64,000 nucleotides of DNA from Pseudomonadota bacterium (GCA_018261895.1 JAGTRT010000007.1:1-64000); one strand, 5' to 3'; positions 46,311 to 54,500 are shown, counted from the stretch's first letter. Translations and numbers: made by a program. The notes: generated from the sequence alone by a model not told the origin.

Positions 46311-48349
46311 GGTTTTCTAGTCACCGCTCGCTGTGCATCACGGCGTTCCCAGATGCCGACCTGCTGCTCGCCATTCTGATAGAAGGAGCGCCAGCTGAAA
46401 TCGCGGCCGATGGCGGTGTCGATCTGCTGGCGTACCCCCGGCGCGCGTTGCTCGTCGGCCAGAGACCAGACGAAATAACGCACCTGATACTGGTTCAACC
46501 AGCCCGGCGCATCTGCCAGTTGCCCACGGTAGATAGCCCGGATGGCAGCATGGCGGAGCGGCACGTAGCTCGGCGCCCCTCGCCATTGCGCGACGTGATC
46601 GGCCCAACCGAGCACCACACCTTTGCCGGCGTTGAGCGCCAGGGCTGACGACGTCGAGTAAGCACCTTGTTCGAGTGACTCGAGGACTACGCCGTCGGGC
46701 GAGTTTTTCAGGTGTGTCAGCATGCTGCTCTGGATGTCGTCCTGCCTGAGCCAGGCATCCCCGGCCATCCTGCCCGTGTGGGGTTTGTCGGCATGGCGCC
46801 AGTAAGCGGCGATCGGCAGGGCGTAGCTCAGCAAGGCGGCGAGCATCAGCCCGCCCAGCACTTGCCCGATTCGGCCGCCCCGGCCGAGGACGACGCTGCC
46901 CAGCCCGATCAGGGCGGCCGGCCAAAGCCAGGACCACCATTTCAAGGTGGTATTGAAACGCTCGTACTTGCCGCCCATCGGATCATCGACGTAAATCAGC
47001 TCCGACATCAGCAGCAGTCCGGCCAGCGTCAGGGCCAGCCAACCGGCCCAGGGCACGCGGCGGGATAGCCCGAAACCGGCGACGATGAGGAGCAGGAAGG
47101 GCCAGTGCAGGGCGAGAAAATAGGCTGGCGGCGTGTGGTCGCCGGCCTTGACCCAGCTTACCGGCGTGGCCAGCGAGGCCGGGGCGAAATAGCCGAGGAA
47201 GGGATAGATCAAGGCGAAGCCGAGCAGAACACCGAGCAGTATGGGGACCCATTCGGTAGCCAGGGTCTGGCGCCGGAAGACGAGCCAGCAAAGCAGGAGC
47301 AGGAATTGCAGCGGGAAGATCCAGGTATTGGTCACCAGCACCAGGGGCAGGGTCAGTCCCAGCGCAATGCCAGGTAGCGCCTCACTGGCATTTCGCTGGT
47401 CGGCACCGGAGGTCACCTTCCGCTGGGCGATGCTCAGACTCAGGGCCAGCGTCAGCATGAGCAGGACCAGGCTGCCGAGCGGCGGGTGAAAATCGCCGAG
47501 GTAGCTCAGGTAGGCCACGGTTTCCAGGGGTAAATCAAGGTGTTCAGTGAATCCGGGGGCTTTCGGATCACCGGCCACGGCTTCACCAAGGCGGGTGTTG
47601 ACCCGCTCATCGAACATGCCGGAAAAGCGCGTGCTTTCCCAGATGCGATTGACTGCTGCCGCATGCGCGTCGGACTCGGCGCTATCGTCGATCATCCATG
47701 GCATCAGCGGCGACAGGCCGTTGCCGCCGAGGAGCAGGGTGATGACGAGGGCGGCACGAAGCCAGCGCTGGACAATGAAGTGGCTGGCAACTTCCCAGGC
47801 CAGGCTGGCCAGAAAGCCAATCATCAGGGCCCAGGAAAAATTCATGGCCAGCCCGGCTTCCAGGCCGAAGACGCGGGCCAGCAAGGCCGCTGCGTAGTGC
47901 TGGAAGGCGTAGTAGAAATCAAATACGCCGCCGGCCAGCCAGCGGTCCAGTGCCGGCAATGTCTGGCCCGGCATGAAATTGCTGATGAAGTACAGGTCGG
48001 TCAGATGCTCGGAACTGGCATCGATGTCGGGAAAGGCGAAGCGCCAGGCGAAGCCGTAGGCAAAACCCAGCGCGAAGACCAGTTCGGCGGACCAGAATTG
48101 CTGATTGGCCCGCCAGTCACGCCGGCCGTAGATTGCCCAGCCGGCGCCCGCGGTAGTCAGTGGCCAGAGCCAGGAGAGTTTGCCGAAGCCGACGACGTGC
48201 TCGACGGCAAAAAACACCAGAACCAGGCCCGCGACGGCCAGGAAGCGTGCACTGGCTGCCATCGGCAGAAAGCGCACAGCCATGGCGGTTAAACCGCTGA
48301 TGTTGAACAGGATCAGGCCGACGCTGAGCAGCAGATAAATCAGGTGCAC
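46307..48349 (-). CDS. DUF2298 polytopic membrane protein (paralogue 2)
   Basis: 680 residues from a GTG start. Same plan as the downstream gene: LYFISNFMPGQTLPALDRWLAGGVFDFYYAFQHYAAALLARVFGL, FHPPLGSLVLLMLTL and IYVDDPMGGKYERFNTTLKWWSWLW occupy matching places, and total length differs by one residue. The two are therefore tandem duplicates that have diverged. First gene of the four-gene run; the upstream gap (48350-48594) is partly A/T-rich and carries repeat copy 11. Confidence 0.88.
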   Translation of the reverse strand: MHLIYLLLSVGLILFNISGLTAMAVRFLPMAASARFLAVAGLVLVFFAVEHVVGFGKLSWLWPLTTAGAGWAIYGRRDWRANQQFWSAELVFALGFAYGFAWRFAFPDIDASSEHLTDLYFISNFMPGQTLPALDRWLAGGVFDFYYAFQHYAAALLARVFGLEAGLAMNFSWALMIGFLASLAWEVASHFIVQRWLRAALVITLLLGGNGLSPLMPWMIDDSAESDAHAAAVNRIWESTRFSGMFDERVNTRLGEAVAGDPKAPGFTEHLDLPLETVAYLSYLGDFHPPLGSLVLLMLTLALSLSIAQRKVTSGADQRNASEALPGIALGLTLPLVLVTNTWIFPLQFLLLLCWLVFRRQTLATEWVPILLGVLLGFALIYPFLGYFAPASLATPVSWVKAGDHTPPAYFLALHWPFLLLIVAGFGLSRRVPWAGWLALTLAGLLLMSELIYVDDPMGGKYERFNTTLKWWSWLWPAALIGLGSVVLGRGGRIGQVLGGLMLAALLSYALPIAAYWRHADKPHTGRMAGDAWLRQDDIQSSMLTHLKNSPDGVVLESLEQGAYSTSSALALNAGKGVVLGWADHVAQWRGAPSYVPLRHAAIRAIYRGQLADAPGWLNQYQVRYFVWSLADEQRAPGVRQQIDTAIGRDFSWRSFYQNGEQQVGIWERRDAQRAVTRKP

Positions 48350-48508
48350 GCTTGTCCGTGGCTCCTTGTTTTTCCGGGGGATTGTTCGATGATTTGCGGG
48401 AAAATTTCACGCAACATCGTACGATTCTACGGAAGTTGTGGCGCTCGGGCAAGGTTAAAAATGTTTATTGCATAGCATTTCGGCATTTTTGTATGCATTT
48501 AACATTAA

Positions 48509-48538
48509 AAATGGCGCGGGGTGAGCGCGCCATTTTTT
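48509..48538. terminator. Hairpin joined to repeat copy 11
   Basis: Same stem-loop as at 36480-36506 (AAATGGCGCG, loop GGGTGAG, CGCGCCATTT) with T-runs on both sides. On the minus strand it would end the 48595-48741 gene. Confidence 0.75.
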
Positions 48539-48569
48539 CGATTTTGGGCTTTTTTTCCGGTTGACCGTC
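48535..48569 (-). repeat. Dispersed 35-bp repeat, copy 11
   Basis: Perfect first block, AAAAAGCCC middle, AAAATCGAAA end; nearly identical to copy 10 including the adjacent hairpin. Confidence 0.94.
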
Positions 48570-48594
48570 AGAAGCCCGTTCCTGCGTGATTTCC

Positions 48595-48741
48595 TCAGCT
48601 CAGCAAGGCCATCTGCCGCTCATAGGCGCGCAGCAGGCGTTCCTTGCGCTGCCGGTCGAACGCCTTGCGGGCGTGGGCGATGCGCTGCCCGAGCTTGTCG
48701 AGCTGGAGGAATTTCTTGACCTTGCGTTTCGTCTTTTCCAT
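48595..48741 (-). CDS. Small basic protein, 48 residues
   Basis: Starts at ATG 48741 with GGAGAC 7 bp upstream; an upstream frame to 48777 lacks this. The product (EKTKRKVKKFLQLDKLGQRIAHARKAFDRQRKERLLRAYERQMALLS, shown in parts) is strongly basic and probably one long helix or coiled coil. Not recognised. It lies 115 bp after the DoxX gene of the buf operon in the same direction and before the hairpin at 48509, so it could be the last gene of that transcript. The 48742-48856 gap has a perfect AACGATCGTT palindrome of unknown meaning. Confidence 0.5.
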   Translation of the reverse strand: MEKTKRKVKKFLQLDKLGQRIAHARKAFDRQRKERLLRAYERQMALLS

Positions 48742-48856
48742 GGTGATGTCTCCGTTGGGGGGTGAGGACGAATCCACTTTATCGACCTGCCGGGCGCTCG
48801 TCTGTATCGGTCGTTTGATCGATTTGTAACGATTCCCAACGATCGTTTAGTTTTCG

Positions 48857-49348
48857 TTACCCCAGCCAGCGCCGGCGCAGCCAGTGGTCGAGCGAGAGGC
48901 GGCCGGGGCCGAGCAGGATCAGCGGCAGGAGCATGCCGAGAAACAGCACGGGCAGCTTGAAGTTGCCGTAGCCCTGGTCGGTGAACACGTAGCCTTGCAT
49001 CAGTTCGCCCAGGGTGTTCCAGGATTCCGGCCAATGCACGCTGGCGATGGCGACGACGGTCAGGATGAACAGCGAGGCCGAGAAGAAGCGCGTCCCCAGC
49101 CCGATCAGCAGCGCGACGCCGCCGAGCAGCTCGAACCAGGTCGCCATCTGCCAGCTGATGTCCGGCGGCACGACGTTGAACGGGAAGGGGAAGCGGTCCT
49201 GGATGTCCTCGAACCAGTTGTGGCCATTGAACTTTTCCAGGCCGGATTCGAAGAAATCCCAGGCGAGCAGGAGGCGCAGGCTGAGCATGGCCAGCCACAG
49301 GCCGAGCAGGTCGATGCCGCGCAAAGTGCCGGATAGGAGGTTTTTCAT
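48857..49348 (-). CDS. DoxX family membrane protein (BufD-like)
   Basis: 163 residues from the ATG at 49348, which overlaps the DUF2063 stop (ATGA). Four predicted membrane helices and DoxX-type features: SLRLLLAWDFFESGLEKFNGHNWF at the first helix, then ATWFELLGGVALLIGLGTRFFSA and the LVFLGMLLPLILLGPGRLSLDHWL-like end. DoxX proteins often close MNIO/bufferin operons (bufD position) and may handle quinones or redox; the role is not settled. Upstream open frame is a shadow of the DUF2063 gene. Confidence 0.88.
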   Translation of the reverse strand: MKNLLSGTLRGIDLLGLWLAMLSLRLLLAWDFFESGLEKFNGHNWFEDIQDRFPFPFNVVPPDISWQMATWFELLGGVALLIGLGTRFFSASLFILTVVAIASVHWPESWNTLGELMQGYVFTDQGYGNFKLPVLFLGMLLPLILLGPGRLSLDHWLRRRWLG

Positions 49349-50088
49349 GTCTGCGCTCCCAGGATGATGCCCTGCTCGCGCAGTTGGTCGAGCATGGCGT
49401 GGCCTTGAATGACCAGGGTTTCCGGCGCCGGGTGTTGCAGTTCCTGAGCGATGCGCAGGCAGGCGGCGCGGCCGCTCAGGGCGCCGTCGGCGAGGATGGC
49501 CAGCAGGCGAGCGGTGACCGGTGTGCTGGCGACGAAGCGGATTTCGTCCTGTGCGTCGCGATAGACCAGCAGTTGCGTCGCCAGCGGCTTGCGTGGCCGG
49601 TAGTCCGGGCCGATGCGCTGCACTGGCCAGGCGTAGCTCAGGTTCATGAGCGTCGGGTTGAGCACCGGGTGGGCGATAAGCAGGTCGCCGTTGGGATCGT
49701 GCGCAGGCGCCGGGGCATCCATGATGTCGACGGCGAGTTCGACCCATTCGTAGTGCGCCAGCTCGGGCAGCCATGCGGGCAGGGGCTGGGTGATGGCCGC
49801 CTCGCTAAGGTAGCGGACGAACTCACGCGGAATCTCGCGGAACCAGGGGGTGTGGCTCGGCCAGTCGCGATAGAAGCCGCGGTTCAGGCGGCGCCAGAGC
49901 GATTCGCCGAGCGTGGCGCGGCACACCGGGAAGCAGCTATCGAGAAAGCCGCAGATGTTGTTGAACAGCAGCTCGTTGTACACCGCCATGCGGCGCGCTG
50001 GTACGCCGGCCGGGCGGGGCGCCCGATGCGGGTCGCGCACGTGGCGGCCGAAGGCGCGCTGGAAAGTCTGGAAGTCCGGGGCGTTCAT
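49345..50088 (-). CDS. DUF2063 partner protein of MNIO enzyme (BufC-like)
   Basis: 247 residues. The N-terminal DUF2063 domain is clear: DFQTFQRAFGRHVRDPHRAPRPAGVPARRMAVYNELLFNNICGFLDSCFPVCRATLGE (parts of residues 5-62), followed by FYRDWPSHTPWFREIPREFVRYL. The C-terminal winged-helix-like half ends with QGHAMLDQLREQGIILG. In known MNIO systems (methanobactin MbnC-like, HvfC, BufC) such partners bind the precursor peptide and present it to the DUF692 enzyme. Start overlaps the bufB stop by one base and its stop overlaps doxX. Confidence 0.9.
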   Translation of the reverse strand: MNAPDFQTFQRAFGRHVRDPHRAPRPAGVPARRMAVYNELLFNNICGFLDSCFPVCRATLGESLWRRLNRGFYRDWPSHTPWFREIPREFVRYLSEAAITQPLPAWLPELAHYEWVELAVDIMDAPAPAHDPNGDLLIAHPVLNPTLMNLSYAWPVQRIGPDYRPRKPLATQLLVYRDAQDEIRFVASTPVTARLLAILADGALSGRAACLRIAQELQHPAPETLVIQGHAMLDQLREQGIILGAQT

Positions 50089-50933
50089 CAGGCGGCCCTC
50101 GCGTTCGTCACCGGCAAGGCCGCCTGGCGGCGGGCAATTTCGCCGACTTCGACGGTCAACCGGAAAAAATCGTCAAAATGGAAATCCCGTTCCAGGCAGG
50201 TCGGCACGTTGCCGGTGTGCGCGTACGCGGTGTCGAGCAAAGACCACACGGGGTCGATCACCGTGGCGCCATGCGTGTCGACGAGCAGGCCGTCGGGCTC
50301 GACGTAATGACCGGCGACATGGATGTAGCAGGTGCGCTCGAGCGGCAGCGCGGTCATGAAATCGACCGCATCGAAGCCGAAATTCCGGCTGTTGACGTAG
50401 ATGTTGTTCACATCGAGATGCAGCAGGCAGTCGGCCTCGCGGATGATGTTCCCGATGAACTCGGGCTCGCTCATCTCGGCGCCGGGTGGCGCCACGTAGT
50501 ACGAGGCGTTTTCGATGCCGATGCGCATCTCGAGGATGTCCTGCGCCTGGCGGATGCGCTGGGCCGTCCATTTCACGGCCTCCTCGGTCATTGGGATCGG
50601 CAGCAGGTCATAGAGGTGGCTGTCATCGGCGCACCACGACAGGTGCTCGGTGTACAGCGTCATGCCGTGTTCGGCCATGAAGGCCTTGATCCGGCGCAGC
50701 AGGGCGACGTCGAGCGGGGCGATGCCGCCGAGCGAAAGCGACAGGCCGTGACAGACGAAGGGGTAGCGTTCGGTGAAGTGGCGCAAATCCTTGGCGGATC
50801 TGCCGCCCATGCCGGCCCAGTTTTCCGGGGCCAGTTCGAAGAAGGCTATGTCGTCCGGGACGTGCTGTTTGAGCGGGGCGATCAGCTCCCGACGAAAGCC
50901 GAGACCGGCGCCGACCGGCGGTCGATGGATCAT
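50088..50933 (-). CDS. MNIO/DUF692 multinuclear iron oxidase (BufB-like)
   Basis: 281 residues, the usual length. A TIM-barrel DUF692 enzyme with metal-ligand segments in order: FFELAPENWAGMGG, VCHGLSLSLGG (His near 62), TEHLSWCAD (Glu, His near 95), GIENASYYV (Glu), HLDVNNIYVNSRNFG (Asp, Asn), YIHVAGHYVEPDG (His) and DTHGATV. MNIO enzymes use two or three irons and oxygen to convert Cys residues of a precursor into oxazolone/thioamide or thiooxazole groups. The precursor gene is 70 bp upstream and the partner follows. Residues about 250-261 (DFHFDDFFRLTV) are encoded by an antisense dispersed-repeat copy. Confidence 0.93.
   Translation of the reverse strand: MIHRPPVGAGLGFRRELIAPLKQHVPDDIAFFELAPENWAGMGGRSAKDLRHFTERYPFVCHGLSLSLGGIAPLDVALLRRIKAFMAEHGMTLYTEHLSWCADDSHLYDLLPIPMTEEAVKWTAQRIRQAQDILEMRIGIENASYYVAPPGAEMSEPEFIGNIIREADCLLHLDVNNIYVNSRNFGFDAVDFMTALPLERTCYIHVAGHYVEPDGLLVDTHGATVIDPVWSLLDTAYAHTGNVPTCLERDFHFDDFFRLTVEVGEIARRQAALPVTNARAA
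50151..50185 (+). repeat. Dispersed 35-bp repeat, copy 12 (inside bufB-like gene)
   Basis: First block and AAAAAAT perfect, CGTC for GGCC, then AAAATGGAAAT. It is antisense to the gene and codes for its C-terminal segment in a different frame from the mutL copy. Confidence 0.9.
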
Positions 50934-51003
50934 GGTACTGCTCCTGGCAGAAGGAGGAAGAGGTGGGCAGGCTCACGCCTGCACCACCCATGCTGGGCTG
51001 AGC

Positions 51004-51324
51004 TTACTTCTTGTCAGCGCCGCACTTGGCCTCGCCACATTTGCCGTCCTTCATCTTCTTCTCGCCGGCCGCCTTTTTGTCAGCGCCGCACTTGGCCTCG
51101 CCGCACTTGCCGTCCTTCTTCTTTTCGGCAGCCGCCTTCTTGTCGGCGCCGCACTTCGCTTCGCCGCATTTGCCATCCTTCGCCTTGGTGTCGGCCTGGG
51201 CCAGCTGGTAGCCGGCTTCCAGCTGGGTGGTGCCGAAGGGATTGCCGGCAGCGTGGGCCGGGGTCAGGGCGATGGCGGCAAAAGCGGTGCCGACGGCGAG
51301 GGAAACGAGATTTTGTTTTTTCAT
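51004..51324 (-). CDS. Bufferin-like RiPP precursor with KCG repeats (BufA-like)
   Basis: 106 residues. Signal peptide KKQNLVSLAVGTAFAAIALTPAHA (cleavage near residue 26), a leader-like LEAGYQLAQAD, then three near-identical units DGKCGEAKCGADKK separated by Lys/Ala/Glu-rich spacers. Each unit has two Cys in KCG context, six in all. This is the layout of bufferin/oxazolin precursors, whose EGKCG-type Cys are modified by the MNIO enzyme and bind copper in the periplasm. Here the motif reads DGKCG/EAKCG. Ribosome site GGAG at 10 bp. It lies 32 bp after the zinc-finger gene and 70 bp before bufB, so all are likely co-transcribed. Confidence 0.88.
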   Translation of the reverse strand: MKKQNLVSLAVGTAFAAIALTPAHAAGNPFGTTQLEAGYQLAQADTKAKDGKCGEAKCGADKKAAAEKKKDGKCGEAKCGADKKAAGEKKMKDGKCGEAKCGADKK

Positions 51325-51356
51325 GATGCGCTCCGTTGGAATTGAGGTGAGTTGGA

Positions 51357-51536
51357 TCAGTCCTTGTGACTCATCCAGGCCCCCATTGCCTGACGCATGA
51401 ACTCAAACTGTCGTTCAGCCCGTCGGCACCCCACGCACATGGCCAGATGCAGGCGAAACGCAATGCGCTCCCGAAGGCTGAGCTTGCGTTCCATTTGTAT
51501 CGAGGCGAGGCGGGATGCTTCCTTGCAGCTGATCAT
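51357..51536 (-). CDS. Small zf-HC2 anti-sigma factor
   Basis: 59 residues beginning ISCKEASRLASIQMERKLS after Met, with the zinc-binding motif H-x3-C-x2-C in HLAMCVGC (His30, Cys34, Cys37) plus an upstream Cys4, and a basic/amphipathic C-terminus lacking a membrane helix. That is the zinc-finger anti-sigma pattern of cytosolic redox or metal-sensing anti-sigma factors. The ATG at 51536 is preceded by AGGA. Unusually it is divergent from the ECF sigma gene and heads the bufferin-like operon. Its promoter (51581-51608) looks ECF-dependent, which would give negative feedback. Confidence 0.82.
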   Translation of the reverse strand: MISCKEASRLASIQMERKLSLRERIAFRLHLAMCVGCRRAERQFEFMRQAMGAWMSHKD

Positions 51537-51580
51537 TCCAGTTCCTGTTTATCGTCCTTGGTTTTGGGTACCTGCTCCAT

Positions 51581-51608
51581 TAGTCGGTGCAGTCATGAAA
51601 ACCTTACA
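51581..51608 (-). promoter_or_regulatory. ECF-type promoter for the zf-HC2/bufferin-like operon
   Basis: On the minus strand a -35 element TGTAAG (51603-51608) and a -10 element CGACTA (51581-51586) are separated by 16 bp, about 45 bp before the zf-HC2 ATG. The form fits group-IV sigma promoters. I found no second copy of the pair in the window. Confidence 0.55.
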
Positions 51609-51655
51609 AAATATTTTTACAGTATGATGGTCCGCAATTATCGCATCGAGACGAC

Positions 51656-52225
51656 ATGGCTACAGACCCCCTGAACGACCCCGAGTTTCTCACAGGATTA
51701 CGCCGCGACATGCTGCGTTTCGCCGAGATGCAGTTGCGCGATAAGGCGCAGGCCGAGGATGCCGTACAGGAGGCGCTGGCCGGCGCCCTGGGTGGGCGCG
51801 AGAAGTTTGCGTCGCGTGCCTCGCTGCGCACCTGGGTGCTGTCCATCCTGAAAAACAAGATCGTCGATGCCTTGCGTGCCCGTGTTCGCGAAAAGGCGGT
51901 CGTTACGGCCGACAACGACGACGACCTCGATGCCTTCTTCGACCACCGGCAGCATTGGGCGGAGGATACGCGTCCCTCGGAATGGCAGACGCCGCAGCAG
52001 GCGACCGAGAACAAGCAGTTCTGGGAAGTATTCGAGGCTTGTCTCTATCGCCTTCCCGAGGCCTGTGCCCGCATTTTCACGATGCGCGAAGTGCTCGGTT
52101 TTGATACCGACGAGATTTGCCAGACGGTGGGCATTTCTGCCAATAATTGCTTCGTCCAGTTGCACCGGGCGCGGCTCGCGCTACGAGCCTGCCTCGGCGC
52201 CAACTGGTTCGGCGAAGCGGCCTGA
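51656..52225 (+). CDS. ECF family RNA polymerase sigma factor
   Basis: 189 residues with the two conserved ECF regions: sigma2 (LRRDMLRFAEMQLRDKAQAEDAVQEALAGAL ... FASRASLRTWVLSILKNKIVDALR, about 12-80) and sigma4 (LYRLPEACARIFTMREVLGFDTDEICQTVGISANNCFVQLHRARLALRACL, about 130-180). Such sigma factors are held by zinc-finger anti-sigmas and released by redox or metal stress. The zf-HC2 gene and bufferin-like operon are divergent from it, so the regulon probably includes them. The ribosome site is weak; a TATGAT -10-like box lies at 51623. Convergent with ovoA, 24-bp gap. Confidence 0.92.
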   Translation: MATDPLNDPEFLTGLRRDMLRFAEMQLRDKAQAEDAVQEALAGALGGREKFASRASLRTWVLSILKNKIVDALRARVREKAVVTADNDDDLDAFFDHRQHWAEDTRPSEWQTPQQATENKQFWEVFEACLYRLPEACARIFTMREVLGFDTDEICQTVGISANNCFVQLHRARLALRACLGANWFGEAA

Positions 52226-52249
52226 GTTACCTCCGGCCACTTCCGGCGG

Positions 52250-54355
52250 CTAAATCCGTTCCCAGATCGTGACTTCCGACAGCGTGTGCTGGAACTTCCG
52301 CTTCGTTTCGCGAATGACGAATGGCACCGCTTCGGGTCCGCGCACCAAGCGGAAATGCGGGCCAAGGATGGCTTTCAGACCATCGAGCGTGGTGAAGTTT
52401 TCGCCATCCTTCTTGAAGCCGCCAATCCATTCCTCACGCTTGGTATGTTCCGGCAACCAGGTGTAAGGCGAGGTCAGCATGAGCAGGCCGCCCGGGTTCA
52501 GGCGTTCATGGACGGTCCGCAGGAACAGCGCCGGGCTGTACAGGCGGTCGATCAGGTTGGCGGCAAGGATCAGGTCGTAACCCGAAAATACCGGCTTCAG
52601 GTTGCAGGCATCGCCCTGGAAGAATTCGACCTTGGGCGCCACCTCGCTGAGACCGAGGGCGGCCAGCGAGCATTCCTTGTAGCTCACCAGTTCGCCTTCC
52701 TCGGTCAGCGTGTAGCGTAGCCGCCCTTGTTCGGCCAGTTGTGTGCCGATACCGATGAAGCGGGCCGAGAAATCGAGGCCGGTGACCTGGTCGAAATGCC
52801 GCGCCAGTTCGAAGCTGGCTCGTCCTGTAGCGCAGCCCAGGTCGAAGGCCTTGCCGGCCGGCTTGTCGCCCATGGCGGCGATGGCCATTTGGGCCAGCGT
52901 CTTCGGGAAATTGGCCACGCCGAAATACTCTTCGCCGTAGTGGAATTCGATGTACTCCGAAATCAGGCGGTCGGTTTCGTAGTGCGAGGTCGGCTGCGTG
53001 GCCGGCGCATCGGCGACGACATAGCGGAAACCGGCATGCTGGAAGAAGTGGCGGCGGAAGGCGTAGCGCGATACCGGCGCCGCTTCGTTGCCGCAGGAAA
53101 TCCACGAGCCGCCCTTGATCAGGTTGTGGCGCTCGTCGAAGGTCGGCGTCGTGAAATCGTCGTAGATGGGGTGAACCTCGAAGCCGGCAAACGGGTAGAT
53201 CGGTGTCTCCTGCCATTGCCAGACATTGCCGACGACGTCGAAAAGCGGGCCGTGCGCGAAGCGATTGACCGGGCAGCTCGACGCCTCGTGAGCCAGTCCG
53301 ATGTTGGCCGGCAAATCGCCTGGCAGATCGGGCACGCCGGCGAACCGGCGCAGTGCCAGCCATTCGTCCTCGGTTGGCAGGCGTACGGGCTGGCCGCTTT
53401 CGCGGGTCTTCCACAGGCAGAAGGCCTTGGCCTCGTGGTAATTGGTCTCGACCGGCCAGTCCCAGGGCATGGCCACTTCCTCGAGCATCAGGCGCAGACG
53501 CCACTGTGCGCCGTCCCTGATCCAGAAGGTCGGGTGCTCGGCCTTGGCGAATTTTTTCCAGGCCAGCCCCTCTTCCTGCCAGAGCGAGTTGTCGGCATAG
53601 CCGCCAGCCTCGACGAAAGCCAGGAACTCCCGGTTCGATACCAGATGGCGGCTGGCCTTGAAAGCTGGCGTCGATGCCTCGTGGCAACCGAATTCATTGT
53701 CCCAGCCATAGATTTTCGGATCGCTCCGTTCGCGCCCCAGGCGTACGTCCGCTGCGGGAATGTCGACGAGTGTGTTTGCCGGTGCCTCGCCGCTGTCACG
53801 ACACGGTTCCCAGGCCGGGTGGGTCCGCACGTAGCTGAGCCGATGCTGGCGAATGAGCACCGACGAGGTTTCAAGGTGGATCCGCTCGTGCTCGATACCC
53901 ATCAGGATGATCCAGAACGGCTCATCCCAGCCGATCGGCAGGCTCAGCGGCAAGGTCTCGATGAGCCGCGTCACGATCGCCCGGGCGGTTTTCCGGTAGG
54001 CGCGCACTTCGTCCACGCGCGGCCAGTCGTAACGCTGGTCATTGAGGTCGTCCCAGCTCATTTCGTCGACGCCGATGGCGAACATCGATTCGAAACCCGG
54101 GTTGATGCGCTGGTCGAGCAGCCCGGCCAGCACCAGCTTGTTGATGAAGAAGGTGGCGGTATGGCCGAAGTAGAAAATCAGCGGGTGACGCAGCGAGATC
54201 GGCTTGACGTAATACGCCTCGTCACAACTCAGGACCTCGAACAGTTGTTCGTAGCGATCGAAGGTGGCCTGAAAGTAGTCGAGAATTTCCCGGCGCTTCT
54301 GTTCGGCGTCGTTGCCAGTCAATAGGGGCGTGGCGGGGAAAGGAGCTTGCTTCAT
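52250..54355 (-). CDS. ovoA: OvoA: 5-histidylcysteine sulfoxide synthase/methyltransferase
   Basis: 701 residues with three domains expected of OvoA: a DinB-like N-terminal domain carrying the iron-binding HxxxHxE in GIEHERIHLE (about 172-181) and an upstream His in FYFGHTATFF; an FGE-sulfatase-like domain (about 200-470) with WDNEFGCHEA, HLVSNREFLAFVEAGGY, RLPTEDEWLALRRF, VGNVWQW and NLIKGGSWISCGNEA; and a C-terminal SAM-dependent methyltransferase (AFDLGCATGRASFEL about 505-520). It couples histidine and cysteine oxidatively and methylates the thiol-histidine to make ovothiol A. A separate C-S lyase (OvoB) is not visible. Upstream gap of 215 bp holds a terminator for the next gene pair. Confidence 0.92.
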   Translation of the reverse strand: MKQAPFPATPLLTGNDAEQKRREILDYFQATFDRYEQLFEVLSCDEAYYVKPISLRHPLIFYFGHTATFFINKLVLAGLLDQRINPGFESMFAIGVDEMSWDDLNDQRYDWPRVDEVRAYRKTARAIVTRLIETLPLSLPIGWDEPFWIILMGIEHERIHLETSSVLIRQHRLSYVRTHPAWEPCRDSGEAPANTLVDIPAADVRLGRERSDPKIYGWDNEFGCHEASTPAFKASRHLVSNREFLAFVEAGGYADNSLWQEEGLAWKKFAKAEHPTFWIRDGAQWRLRLMLEEVAMPWDWPVETNYHEAKAFCLWKTRESGQPVRLPTEDEWLALRRFAGVPDLPGDLPANIGLAHEASSCPVNRFAHGPLFDVVGNVWQWQETPIYPFAGFEVHPIYDDFTTPTFDERHNLIKGGSWISCGNEAAPVSRYAFRRHFFQHAGFRYVVADAPATQPTSHYETDRLISEYIEFHYGEEYFGVANFPKTLAQMAIAAMGDKPAGKAFDLGCATGRASFELARHFDQVTGLDFSARFIGIGTQLAEQGRLRYTLTEEGELVSYKECSLAALGLSEVAPKVEFFQGDACNLKPVFSGYDLILAANLIDRLYSPALFLRTVHERLNPGGLLMLTSPYTWLPEHTKREEWIGGFKKDGENFTTLDGLKAILGPHFRLVRGPEAVPFVIRETKRKFQHTLSEVTIWERI

Positions 54356-54500
54356 GCGGATACCGGTTCAGGATGTTGACGGGGGCGTGGTGCCCGGCGG
54401 GCCGGACAGGGAAAGGCACATTATCCGATTTTCGGCATCAGATGGTGGCTATGGACGGCAAATTGGCGATGGGTACGGTGTCGAAAGATGTCAAAAAAAA

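Noticed and set aside
48838-48847. Perfect palindrome AACGATCGTT downstream of the DoxX gene
   Set aside because: Ten bases with no relation to a promoter; it could be chance in this composition.
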